From positions 1 to 64,000 of the forward strand of contig CANJTS010000002.1 of the NCBI GenBank assembly GCA_947477655.1: DNA of 64,000 nucleotides, in the 5' to 3' direction. Positions within the stretch are counted from its first letter, which is position 1, and every line of letters begins with the position of its first letter. Origin of the DNA: CAILUG01 sp903844415 (GTDB lineage: Bacteria; Pseudomonadota; Gammaproteobacteria; Pseudomonadales; Pseudohongiellaceae). Below, one piece after another: positions 17,330 to 27,800 of the stretch. Under the pieces are notes generated by a model. It worked only from the letters and a program-made list of their open reading frames with translations. It was not told the origin of the DNA and made no database searches. The position numbers were made by a program, and so were the translations under genes.

Positions 17330-18673
17330 ATGAAATTTATTACCAAGAAACATCTACCTCGTCGGACATTTCTTAAGTCTTCCGGCATCACTTTAGGCTT
17401 GCCTCTGCTGTCGGCGATGGTGCCAGCGATGTCATCTTTTGCGGCTGGTGACCCGTCCTCGACTGCAAAACGATTTGTTGGGGTATGGCACCCGCACGGT
17501 ACGGCAACTGGAGGCCATTGGCTTCCGTCGCAGACAGGAAAAGACTTTGAGTATTCCGAGATACTTAAGCCTATGGAAGGCCTGCGTGATTATATTACCG
17601 TGATAAGCAATTTGGATTGTACAGAAGCTTTTTCAACGCTAGAAGAGCCTGGCGGTAACCATGCACGCGGAGCAGTTTTCCTTTCTGGTGCACGTCCGAG
17701 GCACACTACGGTTGATCCGTATCTGGGTGTGACCATTGATCAGCTCATTGCTGAAAAGTACGGGCGGGATACGATTCTGTCATCCATACAGCTTGGTGTT
17801 GAAGATGCCGGAAATTACGGTAACTGCAACTGGGGTTACAGCTGTGCATACACAAACTCAGTGTCGTGGCTATCGCCGACGCAACCACTGCCGACAGAAA
17901 TTAATCCACGCGTAGCATTTGAACGCCTGTTTGGTAAGGGTGGCACCGCGGATGAGCGAGTTCAAACCCGTCAGTTGAATGCCAGCATCTTGGATTCGGT
18001 GTCTCAGGAGATTCCGTCGCTTATGAGGTATCTCGGTTCAGATGATCGGGTCAAAATGAACGGCTATTTAGACAATGTACGTGAGCTTGAGCGACGTATC
18101 CAGATTGCGATGCAAAGTTCCGTTGCGGAGCCGTCCGAAGAAGTGCCTTTTGGTATTCCACAAGACAAGGCTGTGCATTTCAAGTTGATGTTTGATTTGA
18201 TTGCGCTCGCTTTTGAGGGTGATCTAACTCGTTCTGCCACGATGATGCTGGGCCGTGACCTGTCACAATTATCATATCCAGAATCGGGTTTTAATGGCGC
18301 ATGGCATTCAACCTCGCACCATGGCGACACACCCTCGAACATTGCCAACTACGCCAAGATGAATCGGTATCATGTGTCTGTTGTTGCAAACTTTCTTGAG
18401 ACGTTGAAAAATATTCCGGAAGGCGATGGTAATGTCTTGGATCATACGCTTGTTTATATGGGAAGTAATATGGGCAACTCCCATCGACATGCGCATGAAA
18501 AGATCCCTGTAGTGTTGGCCGGCAAGATTGACGGAACCTTCCAAGGTAATCGCCATATCCAATTCCCTGAATTTACGGAAATACACCCGAATTTGCTACT
18601 TAGTATTCTCCATCTGTACGGTATTGAGCGCGAGAGTATCGGTCAAAGTACTCATCCGTTGGCCATTGCCTGA
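17330..18673 (+). CDS. DUF1552 family protein, Tat-exported
   Basis: 447 residues from the ATG after AAGGAG. The N-terminus carries a twin-arginine signal, PRRTFLK, followed by a hydrophobic stretch ending near SSFA. The body shows DUF1552 landmarks: VWHPHGTATGGHW, GGNHARGAVFLSGARP, SIQLGVED, and H-S-T-S-H-H and MGSNMGNSHRH motifs rich in His that could bind a metal. The fold is related to sulfatase/DUF1501-type hydrolases, with no proven activity. Tat export implies a cofactor or metal inserted in the cytoplasm. It always travels with DUF1592 genes, as here, so the two probably act together in the periplasm. Confidence 0.9.
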   Translation: MKFITKKHLPRRTFLKSSGITLGLPLLSAMVPAMSSFAAGDPSSTAKRFVGVWHPHGTATGGHWLPSQTGKDFEYSEILKPMEGLRDYITVISNLDCTEAFSTLEEPGGNHARGAVFLSGARPRHTTVDPYLGVTIDQLIAEKYGRDTILSSIQLGVEDAGNYGNCNWGYSCAYTNSVSWLSPTQPLPTEINPRVAFERLFGKGGTADERVQTRQLNASILDSVSQEIPSLMRYLGSDDRVKMNGYLDNVRELERRIQIAMQSSVAEPSEEVPFGIPQDKAVHFKLMFDLIALAFEGDLTRSATMMLGRDLSQLSYPESGFNGAWHSTSHHGDTPSNIANYAKMNRYHVSVVANFLETLKNIPEGDGNVLDHTLVYMGSNMGNSHRHAHEKIPVVLAGKIDGTFQGNRHIQFPEFTEIHPNLLLSILHLYGIERESIGQSTHPLAIA

Positions 18674-18716
18674 CCGTATTTATAAAATTAAAAAAGTGGT
18701 TGGAGGATTGTTGTAG

Positions 18717-19331
18717 ATGAAGTTTAAGTCATTAAAAAATCTGGTATGTGCGGCTGTCGTGTTTGCGGCAGTCGTGTTGACCTCTGCGGCGTCAGCTCAG
18801 CTAAAAAGCCCTAGCCGACCGAGAGTGTTGATGCCCGATGGTCCTGCTAGGCAGGTGCTGCGGGATAATTGTGTCTCTTGTCATGGTATTGACGAATATG
18901 GATTTTATTCCTTTGACCGTGATAGCTGGGATCGGTTTATAAACGAGACGCATACTGGAGATTATTCGGTTGGTCTAACCGGGGGAGAAAGGGACATATT
19001 GCTGGACTATCTAGATAATAGTTTTGGAAAAGATGACATCGCCCTTCCGCGAGATTATCAGTATATGGAATCGGAATTCTTTTCTGATGCCGATGGTAGG
19101 GTGTTTATGGAATCTTATTGTTCGGGCTGCCATGCGCACGGGTTAAATGTAGCCTTTGATCGACAGGATAATTTGGAAGGTTGGACTTCAATATTAAGGA
19201 TAGAGCGGGACCGTGGCACTGTCGCAACACCAGATGATTTTGCGCGTAAGTGGCCTGGTCGATTCACCGATGAGATGTTGGAAAAAGCTGCCCAATGGCT
19301 GGCTAAAGTACGTAGTGTCGATGGTTCATGA
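18717..19331 (+). CDS. Periplasmic cytochrome c with two CxxCH motifs
   Basis: 204 residues with a Sec signal peptide (cut after ASAQ, residue 28). Two haem-c attachment motifs are visible: CVSCH at 52-56 and CSGCH at 135-139, each opening a cytochrome-c-like half, so a dihaem protein is likely. Distal methionine ligands are not obvious, although M117 is one candidate. The second half is short. A GGAGG site lies before the ATG, 43 bp after the DUF1552 gene. It is the natural electron acceptor or donor for the DUF1592 protein; that partnership is inferred from gene order. Confidence 0.82.
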   Translation: MKFKSLKNLVCAAVVFAAVVLTSAASAQLKSPSRPRVLMPDGPARQVLRDNCVSCHGIDEYGFYSFDRDSWDRFINETHTGDYSVGLTGGERDILLDYLDNSFGKDDIALPRDYQYMESEFFSDADGRVFMESYCSGCHAHGLNVAFDRQDNLEGWTSILRIERDRGTVATPDDFARKWPGRFTDEMLEKAAQWLAKVRSVDGS

Positions 19332-19439
19332 ATACTCGTGGTTCTAAACGGCACAAACTTAATGTGTTGGTAATTGATAGTAGTAAAGATAACTAGAAAG
19401 ATAAATGGCGGAAACAAAAATCACATCGAGGATATGGTC

Positions 19440-21104
19440 ATGGCAACAAAATATGTGAACTCAAGGCATTTACTGCAAGGCATTTTTACAATAGCAATGT
19501 TTTTGGTTGGGACGGCGGCAATCGCAAGTGACATTGCTGATGCCGCCATGAATAACGATTATGACTCTGTCTTTAGCCTGATTGATAAAGGCGTTGATGT
19601 GAACGAATCGCAGATAGACGGGCAGACTGCATTGCATTGGGCTGTCGTGGCGAACGAAACTGAAGTGGTACAGAAGTTGATCGAGGCAGGAGCAGATGTG
19701 AATGCCAAGAACCGTACGAATGCGACGCCGCTGATGTTGGCAGCTATTAACGGTGCCCCGCAAATTATTCAGTTGTTGCTTGACCAAGGAGCCGACCCCA
19801 ATGAGCGGGTTACGCTGACCAATGATACAGTGCTTATGCTTGCAGCAAGAACAGGAGTTCCGAAAGCTGTCGAATTGCTCTTGGATTATGGGGCTGAAGT
19901 AAATGAGCGGGAAACTTGGTCCAATTCAACAGCGCTGATGTGGGCCGCAAGCGAGGGTCATGTGGAAGTGGTGTCTATGTTGATTGACCATGGCGCTGAG
20001 ATAGATGCCAAATCACTTTATCAACCACAGGATAATATTGCTACTTATTCAGGTTTTCAAGGCCAAAATCCCCGTGAACGTCATCCCTACGAAAGTGGTC
20101 CAATGCCTTGGTCAAGTGGAGAACTAACGGCGATGTTGTATGCGGCTCGCGAAGGGCATCTTCCTGTTGTACGCCAACTAGTGGGGTCTGGCGCAGATAT
20201 TAACGTTATTGCTGCCGATGGCCAGAATGGGATAAGCCTGGCGATAACCAATGGTCATTTTGATATTGCTTCCTACCTGATCGAGAAGGGCGCTAATGTT
20301 AATCAACAGGGTGCCCAAGGATTCACGCCTCTCTACTGGGCAGTTGAGGCTCGTAATATGGAAGTAGCCCCAGGCTTTCCATGGCTTGTAACTGAGGACA
20401 CATTGCCCTTGATGCGACAGATGCTGGAAGCCGGGGCGGACCCAAATCTCCTCGTCAATTCTGTAACACGTGCACGTATGCAGGAGGGTACACCGTTGGT
20501 CCTGTATTCCACTGCGCTTGCGAGAGCTGCATTTTCCGGTGATCTTGAATCGACGAAATTATTGCTCGAGTTCGGTGCCGATCCGCATATCAAATCAGCA
20601 GAAAACGAGTCGATTCTGTCCTTAGCGGCGGGCTCCGGTTTTATTATGGGCTACCACAAGTGGCGGCCGATTACTGAAAGACTGGAGGTGATCCGTCTTT
20701 TAGTTGATGAGTATGGACTTGATGTCAACAGTTACGATAACTATGGTCTCACACCACTTATGATGGCGGCGAATCTCGGGGACGTAGAAATTATCAAGTA
20801 CCTGTTAGATAAGGGTGCGCAGTTAGACGATCATGATCTCGGCACAAAAAATACAAATGGTACAGAACCTCTGATGCCCCTTGACTATGCTCTTGGTATT
20901 GGCACCTTTCGTCCCAATAGAACCGTTGTGTACAACAGAGAAGCTGCAGAATTTATGATAGCGATGATGGAGGAAAAAGGTATTAAGCATACAACCTCGG
21001 AATGTACTCTCAGAGGTTTCACTTGTACCCAGTCTGATATGGATGCCGGAAATGCCTCTCCTGCAGATATTATGCGCGGCAGGATTTTTCATACTGGACT
21101 CTAG
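19440..21104 (+). CDS. Secreted ankyrin-repeat protein
   Basis: 554 residues from the ATG placed eight bases after GAGG. A signal peptide ends near AAIAS. The rest is a run of about nine to ten ankyrin repeats (for example GQTALHWAVVANETEVVQKL, then repeats with NATPLMLAAINGA and TALMWAASEGHVEVV), interrupted by a ~30-residue insert around residues 200-230 (YQPQDNIATYSGFQGQNPRE). The C-terminus holds two cysteines and no repeat. It probably scaffolds the DUF1592/DUF1552/cytochrome proteins in the periplasm; periplasmic ankyrin proteins are unusual but typical of this gene set. It belongs to the same operon. Confidence 0.85.
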   Translation: MATKYVNSRHLLQGIFTIAMFLVGTAAIASDIADAAMNNDYDSVFSLIDKGVDVNESQIDGQTALHWAVVANETEVVQKLIEAGADVNAKNRTNATPLMLAAINGAPQIIQLLLDQGADPNERVTLTNDTVLMLAARTGVPKAVELLLDYGAEVNERETWSNSTALMWAASEGHVEVVSMLIDHGAEIDAKSLYQPQDNIATYSGFQGQNPRERHPYESGPMPWSSGELTAMLYAAREGHLPVVRQLVGSGADINVIAADGQNGISLAITNGHFDIASYLIEKGANVNQQGAQGFTPLYWAVEARNMEVAPGFPWLVTEDTLPLMRQMLEAGADPNLLVNSVTRARMQEGTPLVLYSTALARAAFSGDLESTKLLLEFGADPHIKSAENESILSLAAGSGFIMGYHKWRPITERLEVIRLLVDEYGLDVNSYDNYGLTPLMMAANLGDVEIIKYLLDKGAQLDDHDLGTKNTNGTEPLMPLDYALGIGTFRPNRTVVYNREAAEFMIAMMEEKGIKHTTSECTLRGFTCTQSDMDAGNASPADIMRGRIFHTGL

Positions 21105-21333
21105 ACCTCGATCCATTAAGCGGGATGATTCGGAGTAGTAGTAAAAAGAAGAACAAAGAAACCCCTTGGTTCAACTCTCGGGTAGTTTGCTGTTGATTCG
21201 GGAGAGGCAAATTTTTTCCATTGTCCTACTCTCGGGTCCTGCGGGCTTTAGATGAAATTAAACCGACTTGGCTTTTGAGTCTCAAATTGAGTATTGCCCC
21301 ACGTTCGTGTAATTACCACGAAAAGGATTTTTC

Positions 21334-22035
21334 ATGAGATCGTTTATCGTCTTAATCTTGCCGTTATTCCTCTGCTTGGGTTTGAATCTAACAGCGTTCG
21401 CGCAGGGAGGCCCACAGGAAGTAGTATCTGCGCCCCCCGAAGACAACCGTCCACCATTGTTTTTCCGGGAGAGCTGGAAGAACCCACCCACCCAAGAACC
21501 GCCACTGACCCAAGAGGCCATGGAGAACGCAAACCTTGAACTAAAGCTTTACGGTAGCCCGGAAATCGACGTGCGAATCGTGATCCACACGACGCCGAAG
21601 GATGATCCAAGCTATGTCTGGTCGGGTTCTTCTCCGGTCAACTGGGCCGTGGCAATCGCTGATCCGGAGAATTATGTTGATCTAAGTAGCCCTGTCGCGA
21701 AAATCCGGTGGCGTACGAAGCCAGCGGCGTTCAATCTGTTGCGTCCAGTCCTGAAGTTGGCCGATGGTACCTATCTAGTCGGGGACTATACCGAGGGCTA
21801 TACAGGTGACTGGCTCGAAACTGAGTTTCCACTAACGAGTGTTCGGTGGCGTAGTTTCGATCCGGTCAACTGTGTCACGACGCGCACGATCGCGGGCTGG
21901 ATCGAAGACCCGGATCTTAGTCGGGTCGAGGAAGTTGGATTTACCGATCTGACGCGCGGTAGCGGGGGGGGTGCCGGTGGTGGTAGCCGTGTGGATTGGA
22001 TCGAGGTCTATGGTTTCCCCATTCCGAGGAGCTAG
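21334..22035 (+). CDS. Secreted protein of unknown function
   Basis: 233 residues with a signal peptide cut after AFAQ (residue 23). The first part is Pro-rich (VSAPPEDNRPPLFFRESWKN). The remainder looks like a beta-sandwich resembling a carbohydrate-binding or discoidin-like module: ELKLYGSPE, SYVWSGSSPVNWAVAI, V-A-K-I-R-W-R-T, WLETEFPLTSVRW and a closing RVDWIEVYGFPI. A Gly-rich loop (RGSGGGAGGGS) lies near residue 213. I cannot assign a family name. It sits between the ankyrin gene and ApbE-DUF2271. Ligand binding outside the cytoplasm is only a guess from the fold-like pattern. Confidence 0.6.
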   Translation: MRSFIVLILPLFLCLGLNLTAFAQGGPQEVVSAPPEDNRPPLFFRESWKNPPTQEPPLTQEAMENANLELKLYGSPEIDVRIVIHTTPKDDPSYVWSGSSPVNWAVAIADPENYVDLSSPVAKIRWRTKPAAFNLLRPVLKLADGTYLVGDYTEGYTGDWLETEFPLTSVRWRSFDPVNCVTTRTIAGWIEDPDLSRVEEVGFTDLTRGSGGGAGGGSRVDWIEVYGFPIPRS

Positions 22036-22297
22036 ATCTGAGACTCAAGTCAACAGTGTTAGATCGATTACTAGTTGCCGTGGAACTGACACACCATATA
22101 TTTCAATGGAGTCAATCCACGCAGCTGTGGAGGCTATGGATCCGTTACCTAGGTTACCCTGAATCAACGGAAACCCCCATCATGTTTAGACGACTCAAAT
22201 CTTTTGGTTCCAGTAAATTTCCTAAGACGTTAGTGACTATAAAGTTGAGTACAAAACCTGCGTAGAATTATTTCTAGTGCAGATTTATTGAATATTT

Positions 22298-23806
22298 ATG
22301 AAAAAACTAGAACAGATTAATTTTACTATGTCAGCCTCCAGCATTTTATTCTGTATTTTACTTTGCTGCGTATCCCTTACAGTTAATGCTGCTGATACCA
22401 CCGATGTTCTGATACGGCATTATGAAAATGTACTTGGCACCTCCATGGATGTCACTGTTTATGGTGGGGAATCGGCAAGCTTGGAGCCCGCTGTCGATAT
22501 CACCTTGGCGGAAATAGCCCGGTTAGAACAAATACTTTCAACCTGGCGCGAGGACAGCGAGATCATGATGCTGAACCGGGATCGCAGCACATCTCTCGCA
22601 AGTGATCCTCTATTGGATGTTGTGGAGGCATGTGAGGCATGGTTAGAGCACAGTAATGGCGCGTTTAGTTGCCGCCTTGGGCAGGTCATAGCTCTCTGGA
22701 ATGAAGCCCAAGCTAGTCAGGTGATACCGAAGGTGCCGGATGTTCTGCCGCTCGCTCGATCGGCGCGGGATAATGCGGTGAGTATCGATAAGGTCGGCCG
22801 CCGGATTGAACTGGGGGAAGGCATTAGCCTAGAACCCTCCGGGCTGGCCACGGGCTATATAGTAGACCGAGCTATGGACGTGCTGCGGCGCGAACTGCCC
22901 GACGCAACTGCCATCAAAGTGGACATCGGCGGTGATGCCAGCTATTGGGGAGCGCCACCGGGGGAAAACGGCTGGCAGGTGAGCGTGGCAGACCCTCTTT
23001 CTCTTTCCGATAACAGCGATTTTATTACTACCCTTAGCTTAAACGGTATGGCAGTCGCCACCAGTGGCCACCAAACTCGCGGCTGGACATTTGGCGAGCA
23101 GCATTTCAGTCATATTTTAGACAGTCGCCGGGGTTGGCCCATCGACAACGGCCTCTACACCGTTGTCATTGCGCCTGATGCAATAACTGCCGATGCCGTT
23201 TCAACAACACTGGCTACTCTGTTTCCGGCTCGGGCCATGGAACTGGTAAATAAAATGGACAACGTAGAAGCGATGGTCATCGAGCCTAACGGAAATCAGA
23301 CTGTGTCCATGAACTGGCAGGCGTACATTGGAGCTGAGCAGGAACTCGAAGTGGATTCAGGTATAGAGTTCAGTCTGGAATACACCATTCCGCATATACA
23401 GAGCGCGAGTTATCACGCGCCATATGTAGCGATTTGGGTCGGGGACGGAACAGGACGCCCAATCAAGACTTTATTAACGTTGGGAGAGGATAAAAAATGG
23501 GCTCGCACGAATTCCGTCTGGTGGAGTCGTGTCGGCCGCGGGGAAGACTTTCCCATGATCAATGTTACTAGTCCCACTCGGCTGCCGGGCAGATATAAGC
23601 TGGGATGGGATGGCCGGGATGAGCAAGGGAACGTCATTGCACCGGGCGATTACCAACTAATGTTGGAAGCTTCCCGTGAACATGGGGAGCATGATTATTT
23701 GAATATACCCTTTACGCTGGAAGAAGGGATTCAGAATATTGAGCATGAAGGTCAGGGTGAACTCGGCGATATTCATCTCACATTGACCGTGACTCCTAAG
23801 TTATGA
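22298..23806 (+). CDS. FAD:protein FMN transferase (ApbE) fused to DUF2271
   Basis: 502 residues. A signal peptide (~32 residues) leads into an ApbE domain (about residues 38-345): GTSMDVTVYG, LSTWREDSE, ISLEPSGLATGYIVDRAMD, VDIGGDASYWG and the C-terminal HILDSRRGWPI...ADAVSTTLATLF signature with the metal-binding Asp/Thr. ApbE covalently attaches FMN to Thr residues of periplasmic flavoproteins. The remaining ~150 residues are a DUF2271 domain (VAIWVGDGTGRPIKTLLTLG, WWSRVGRG, LGWDGRDEQGNVIAPGDYQL). Such fusions usually accompany PepSY proteins; one lies at 13088-13681. The target flavoprotein is not evident in the window. Confidence 0.88.
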   Translation: MKKLEQINFTMSASSILFCILLCCVSLTVNAADTTDVLIRHYENVLGTSMDVTVYGGESASLEPAVDITLAEIARLEQILSTWREDSEIMMLNRDRSTSLASDPLLDVVEACEAWLEHSNGAFSCRLGQVIALWNEAQASQVIPKVPDVLPLARSARDNAVSIDKVGRRIELGEGISLEPSGLATGYIVDRAMDVLRRELPDATAIKVDIGGDASYWGAPPGENGWQVSVADPLSLSDNSDFITTLSLNGMAVATSGHQTRGWTFGEQHFSHILDSRRGWPIDNGLYTVVIAPDAITADAVSTTLATLFPARAMELVNKMDNVEAMVIEPNGNQTVSMNWQAYIGAEQELEVDSGIEFSLEYTIPHIQSASYHAPYVAIWVGDGTGRPIKTLLTLGEDKKWARTNSVWWSRVGRGEDFPMINVTSPTRLPGRYKLGWDGRDEQGNVIAPGDYQLMLEASREHGEHDYLNIPFTLEEGIQNIEHEGQGELGDIHLTLTVTPKL

Positions 23807-23845
23807 CGAATATACCTTGTTAATTGTGGAACAAAAGATAAGAAA

Positions 23846-24685
23846 ATGGAAATAAAGACCTTTCCGAATTCCACCCGCCCCGGTGTGGGTCTCCAACCTA
23901 AAAGCGAAAGCCAGAGGCCATTTCTTCCTCTGCACGCCCGGCACTGCCCAGTTCTTGAAGCGGGGAGTTCTATCGGTTATCTAGTGTATCCTCCCCTTGA
24001 ATCGGATGAAGCCATTCAAATCACTTACAAGGGAGACGGCCGTTACATATTCGGTTATTTTCGCGTTTCACCTCAAGGCACCATGTTGCCCGTATTTTCA
24101 ATCACGATAACGCTTCCCGTCGGCGGCTCCGGGATGTTAGATGAAAATGTGGAGATTAATACCAAAACACCTCCCTTCAGTCCCCAGCAGGCGTGTGCAA
24201 TGATGCGCCATTTTATTGTGCCTGAGGAGTTGGGTACGCCCGCAGGTGGGTTGACCTTGCGCGGTGCCACTAATTTTCGTACGCCTGAGAACTGGGATAC
24301 CGTCTACCTTCCGATACTCAATATGATCGAACGCCCTATCGCACCCATGCTGGTGGTTCGGGTTGAAACCGACTGGTATGCCCACGAAAGTGAGTTCCGC
24401 TTCATACTGCAAGCTGGGGAAGGCATGGCCTTTACACAGACTCTGCCGGTGGGGCAGGTGGTATTTCTTCCGCGTGAAGAGTACACACTAAAAGAATGCG
24501 GCAAGCAGGAACTTCAAGAGATCAAGCGTTCAAAAGAAGAGTTTAAAAGAAAAAAAACCGCCAACAAAGTATCAACGCGCTACGGTCTTGAATACAGTGC
24601 CCACTATCTGCGAGAGAGTCGCCGTCACGCAGCAGGTGATTCCGGTAATAAGGAATCCCCATTCGTTCAAGAGGAGGGTGTTTAG
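23846..24685 (+). CDS. Unrecognised cytosolic protein, weakly DUF6065-like
   Basis: 279 residues with no signal peptide or membrane segment. The body includes ARHCPVLEAGSSIGYLVYPP and LESDEAIQITYKGDGRYIF, strand-rich regions and a charged helical tail with KRSKEEFKRKKT. The early Cys within an Ala-Arg-x-Cys-x-P setting and the G-Y-L-V-Y-P-P core recall DUF6065 proteins, often found near tryptophan halogenases, but I am not sure. It lies 40 bp after ApbE-DUF2271 and 200 bp before the first receptor gene, close to the halogenase locus, which fits that association. Confidence 0.5.
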   Translation: MEIKTFPNSTRPGVGLQPKSESQRPFLPLHARHCPVLEAGSSIGYLVYPPLESDEAIQITYKGDGRYIFGYFRVSPQGTMLPVFSITITLPVGGSGMLDENVEINTKTPPFSPQQACAMMRHFIVPEELGTPAGGLTLRGATNFRTPENWDTVYLPILNMIERPIAPMLVVRVETDWYAHESEFRFILQAGEGMAFTQTLPVGQVVFLPREEYTLKECGKQELQEIKRSKEEFKRKKTANKVSTRYGLEYSAHYLRESRRHAAGDSGNKESPFVQEEGV

Positions 24686-24887
24686 TAATTCACGAAGAAA
24701 ATAACGACAAGTTATTGAATAATTATTATTTAACTATTTCCGGATTTTTCGTAGCAAAGGGTGTAAAAGAGCTATGTAATAATGAAATGAATAGAAAATT
24801 GTAGATCATGTTGTTTTGAAAATTCGCGGTACTTCCGAGAACTTATAATAAAAAATTAAATAATCAACAATGACTGGGGAAAAATTT

Positions 24888-27800
24888 ATGAAGCCTTATT
24901 TTGGCAATGACAGAAATTTTAGAATTTCCATTTTGTCCGCGACGATCGCTGCAATAATGTCAGGCGGAGTAAGTCAAGTCCAGGCGCAAGAGCAAGGATT
25001 AGAAGAGATTAGAGTCACGGGTTCCCGCATTCAGCGGACGTCTGGGTTCGAAACACCAGTACCTGTCACAACCTTGTCAAGAGATGAACTGCTTAATTTC
25101 CAACCTGGAAACACAATATCTCAACAACTTAAGTCACTCCCTCAGTTTTTCAATACTGTATCGACACAACAGCAATCCAGTACAGCATTCACTGTTAACC
25201 CGGGTAGTTCAGTGGACCTCCGCAGCCTGGGGTCCAATCGAACCCTGATATTATTGGATGGTAAGCGAGTTGTGCCCTCGGAAAAACGGGGTATGGTGAA
25301 TGTTGATATATTTCCCACTGCTCTGATGAAAAGCGTGGACATAGTCACCGGCGGGGCGTCGGCAGCATATGGAGCGGACGCTGTATCCGGGGCGGTCAAT
25401 TTTGTGTTGGACCGGGAGTTTGAAGGCGTTAGGGCCAGTGTAGGCACTGGTGTGCAGGAATATAACTGGTCGGGCCAGCAGGCTGACGTTTCTTTTGCGT
25501 TTGGTGGGGCTTTATTCGATGACCGTTTGCACGTGATCGGTTCCGCTGATGCCAAGAGAATTGCCGAGATGCATACCGACCCTAACAGGCTCGACAATTA
25601 TGATTTCTGGGGCCTTGTGAAGAATCCCGCTTGGAAAGTGGGGGCACCTGCCGGGGTTCCGAGACAGCTTGTCAAGCCCAACGTGATCACGAGCTTAAGC
25701 TCCCCCACAGGATTGATTCAGAATTCGCGTTCGGTACTTGATAATATGCAGTTCACCCCGGATGGTAAGGGCATTGTGCCGTTTGTGCTCACGGCAGACT
25801 CCTGTCAGAGCGGTTCGGGCTGTACGCTGAGCATGTCGGGTAGTCCCTTGGGGGAACTCAACCCCGTGGTTTTCGAAGCCATTAATGGGGTGGGAGGAAG
25901 TGAAGTTAAAACGCATTCATTATTTTTGGGGCTTAAGTATGACGTCACAGATCGACTTTCAATGACTATTGACGGAATTGGTGGGCGCACGATGTCGAGA
26001 GACACTATGCATGGAGGATCTGCTATGCCGTTTAGGGGTAACTGGACGGGCACTATTTTTGACAACAATGCTTACCTGCCGGCAGACGTTAAAAAAATCA
26101 TGAACGACAATAACATAAAGTCTATTTCAGTGGGCAAGGAGGGGTCCTTAGATTGGAAGAAAGATATAGGCGGTAACACGACCAGCGCCGAAATATTTAC
26201 CCAGTATCAGATGAGTTGGGGCTTCGACTATAAGGTTCCGGGAATTGAATGGGACTTAACGGGTAGTTGGCAGCGTGGTAGGTCGAGAAAACTAAGCCAG
26301 CGCTTCGACAAGCCACGTATAGACAAGGTATTTTTGGCTATGGATGCCGTGCGGGATCCTAAGACCGGCAAAATCGTATGTAATGTGCAGCTTTATAATC
26401 CCACGGTGGAGCAATTAAAAGCTTCAGTAGCAGGCAAGTTTTCCCCAACACCGGTCAACCCCAGTATCACGGCCAAAGATCTGTCCAATCCTGCATTTCT
26501 GAGGAGTCAGGGGCTTCCCGACAATTATAACAATCTAGTACCCCTCGAATCCCCCATTGGCTTGGATCATGTTATTTCAGATTGCATACCATTCAACTTT
26601 ATGGGCAGCGGGAACGTCCCCCAAGAAGTCATAGACTACGTTGTTTCCGATAAAACCGGTGAAGGTATTGTGAAGCAAGATTTTGCTGAAGTTCTGCTTT
26701 CCGGGGAGTTGTTCAATATGCCGGCTGGGCCGGTGGGTACGGCGGTTGGTCTGACCTGGCGATCCCAGAATATCCTAGAGCAAGCCTTAACAGGTGCGCC
26801 GGGCATAGGCGTTGGCGGCAAGCAGGTTTATGTTAGGGACTTGGGGCCGCCGATCAATGTGCCAGCTTTGGGTATACGTGGGATTCCCGCCGGCTTTACT
26901 GGTGGTAGCGCGAATCTGCACGCGTTTGCTACAGTTCCAAACATTCAAGGCCAGACAGACGTGTGGGAATGGTTTGCTGAGGTGCAAGTACCGATATGGC
27001 AGGGCAATTTGTTCGACCAGACTCAGAGCCTCAACGTAGACGCGGCCTTCCGTCGGTCGGATTATGACCGCAGTGGACCGAGCGATAGCTGGAAGCTCGG
27101 ATCGAGTTTTCAGGCTATTGAAGATTTGCGTTTCCGTTGGACCCGTTCGCACGATGTGCGAGAGCCAACCTTTGCGGAGTTGTTTGACTCCCAGGCAACC
27201 TCAACAAATGTGCAGGATCCACGTAATAATTATACCGTCGTTACAGCGACCCAGGTACAAGGCGGGAATCCTGACCTCAGCCCGGAGACAGCTGAAACTA
27301 ATTCCTGGGGGATCGTATGGCAGCCGTCGTTTACGCCATTGCTCGATGGCCTGCAGGCATCTGTGGACTTTTGGAAGATAGATATGAAGGGCCGCGTCGA
27401 GCAACTGGGTCCCCAGCAGGTTGTCAACTCGTGCGAACTTACTAAGCTTTTGTGTAATCAAATTCAACGGAGTCCCGAAACCGGCTTGATCACGAGAGTT
27501 TTCGATACCTTCCTAAATCTGGGTGATTCAATGGTGAAGGGTGAAGACTTTGAAATACAGTGGCAGCGCGAGTTCGACCTGATTTCCGACCAGCCAGAAA
27601 CCTTTTCTCTTCGGTGGCTAGGCAGTTATATGGAGGCCCTGACGATCACTCCTAAAGGCGGCAAGCCCATATCTTCCGTCGGTAGTCGTACAGCACCGCG
27701 CTTTACCCACGCCTTAACTGCCAACTACGGCATCGGGTCCTGGTCCTTTCAATTGATGAACAGGTTCATCAGCAAAACATCCCTCAGTCACCTTTGGGTG

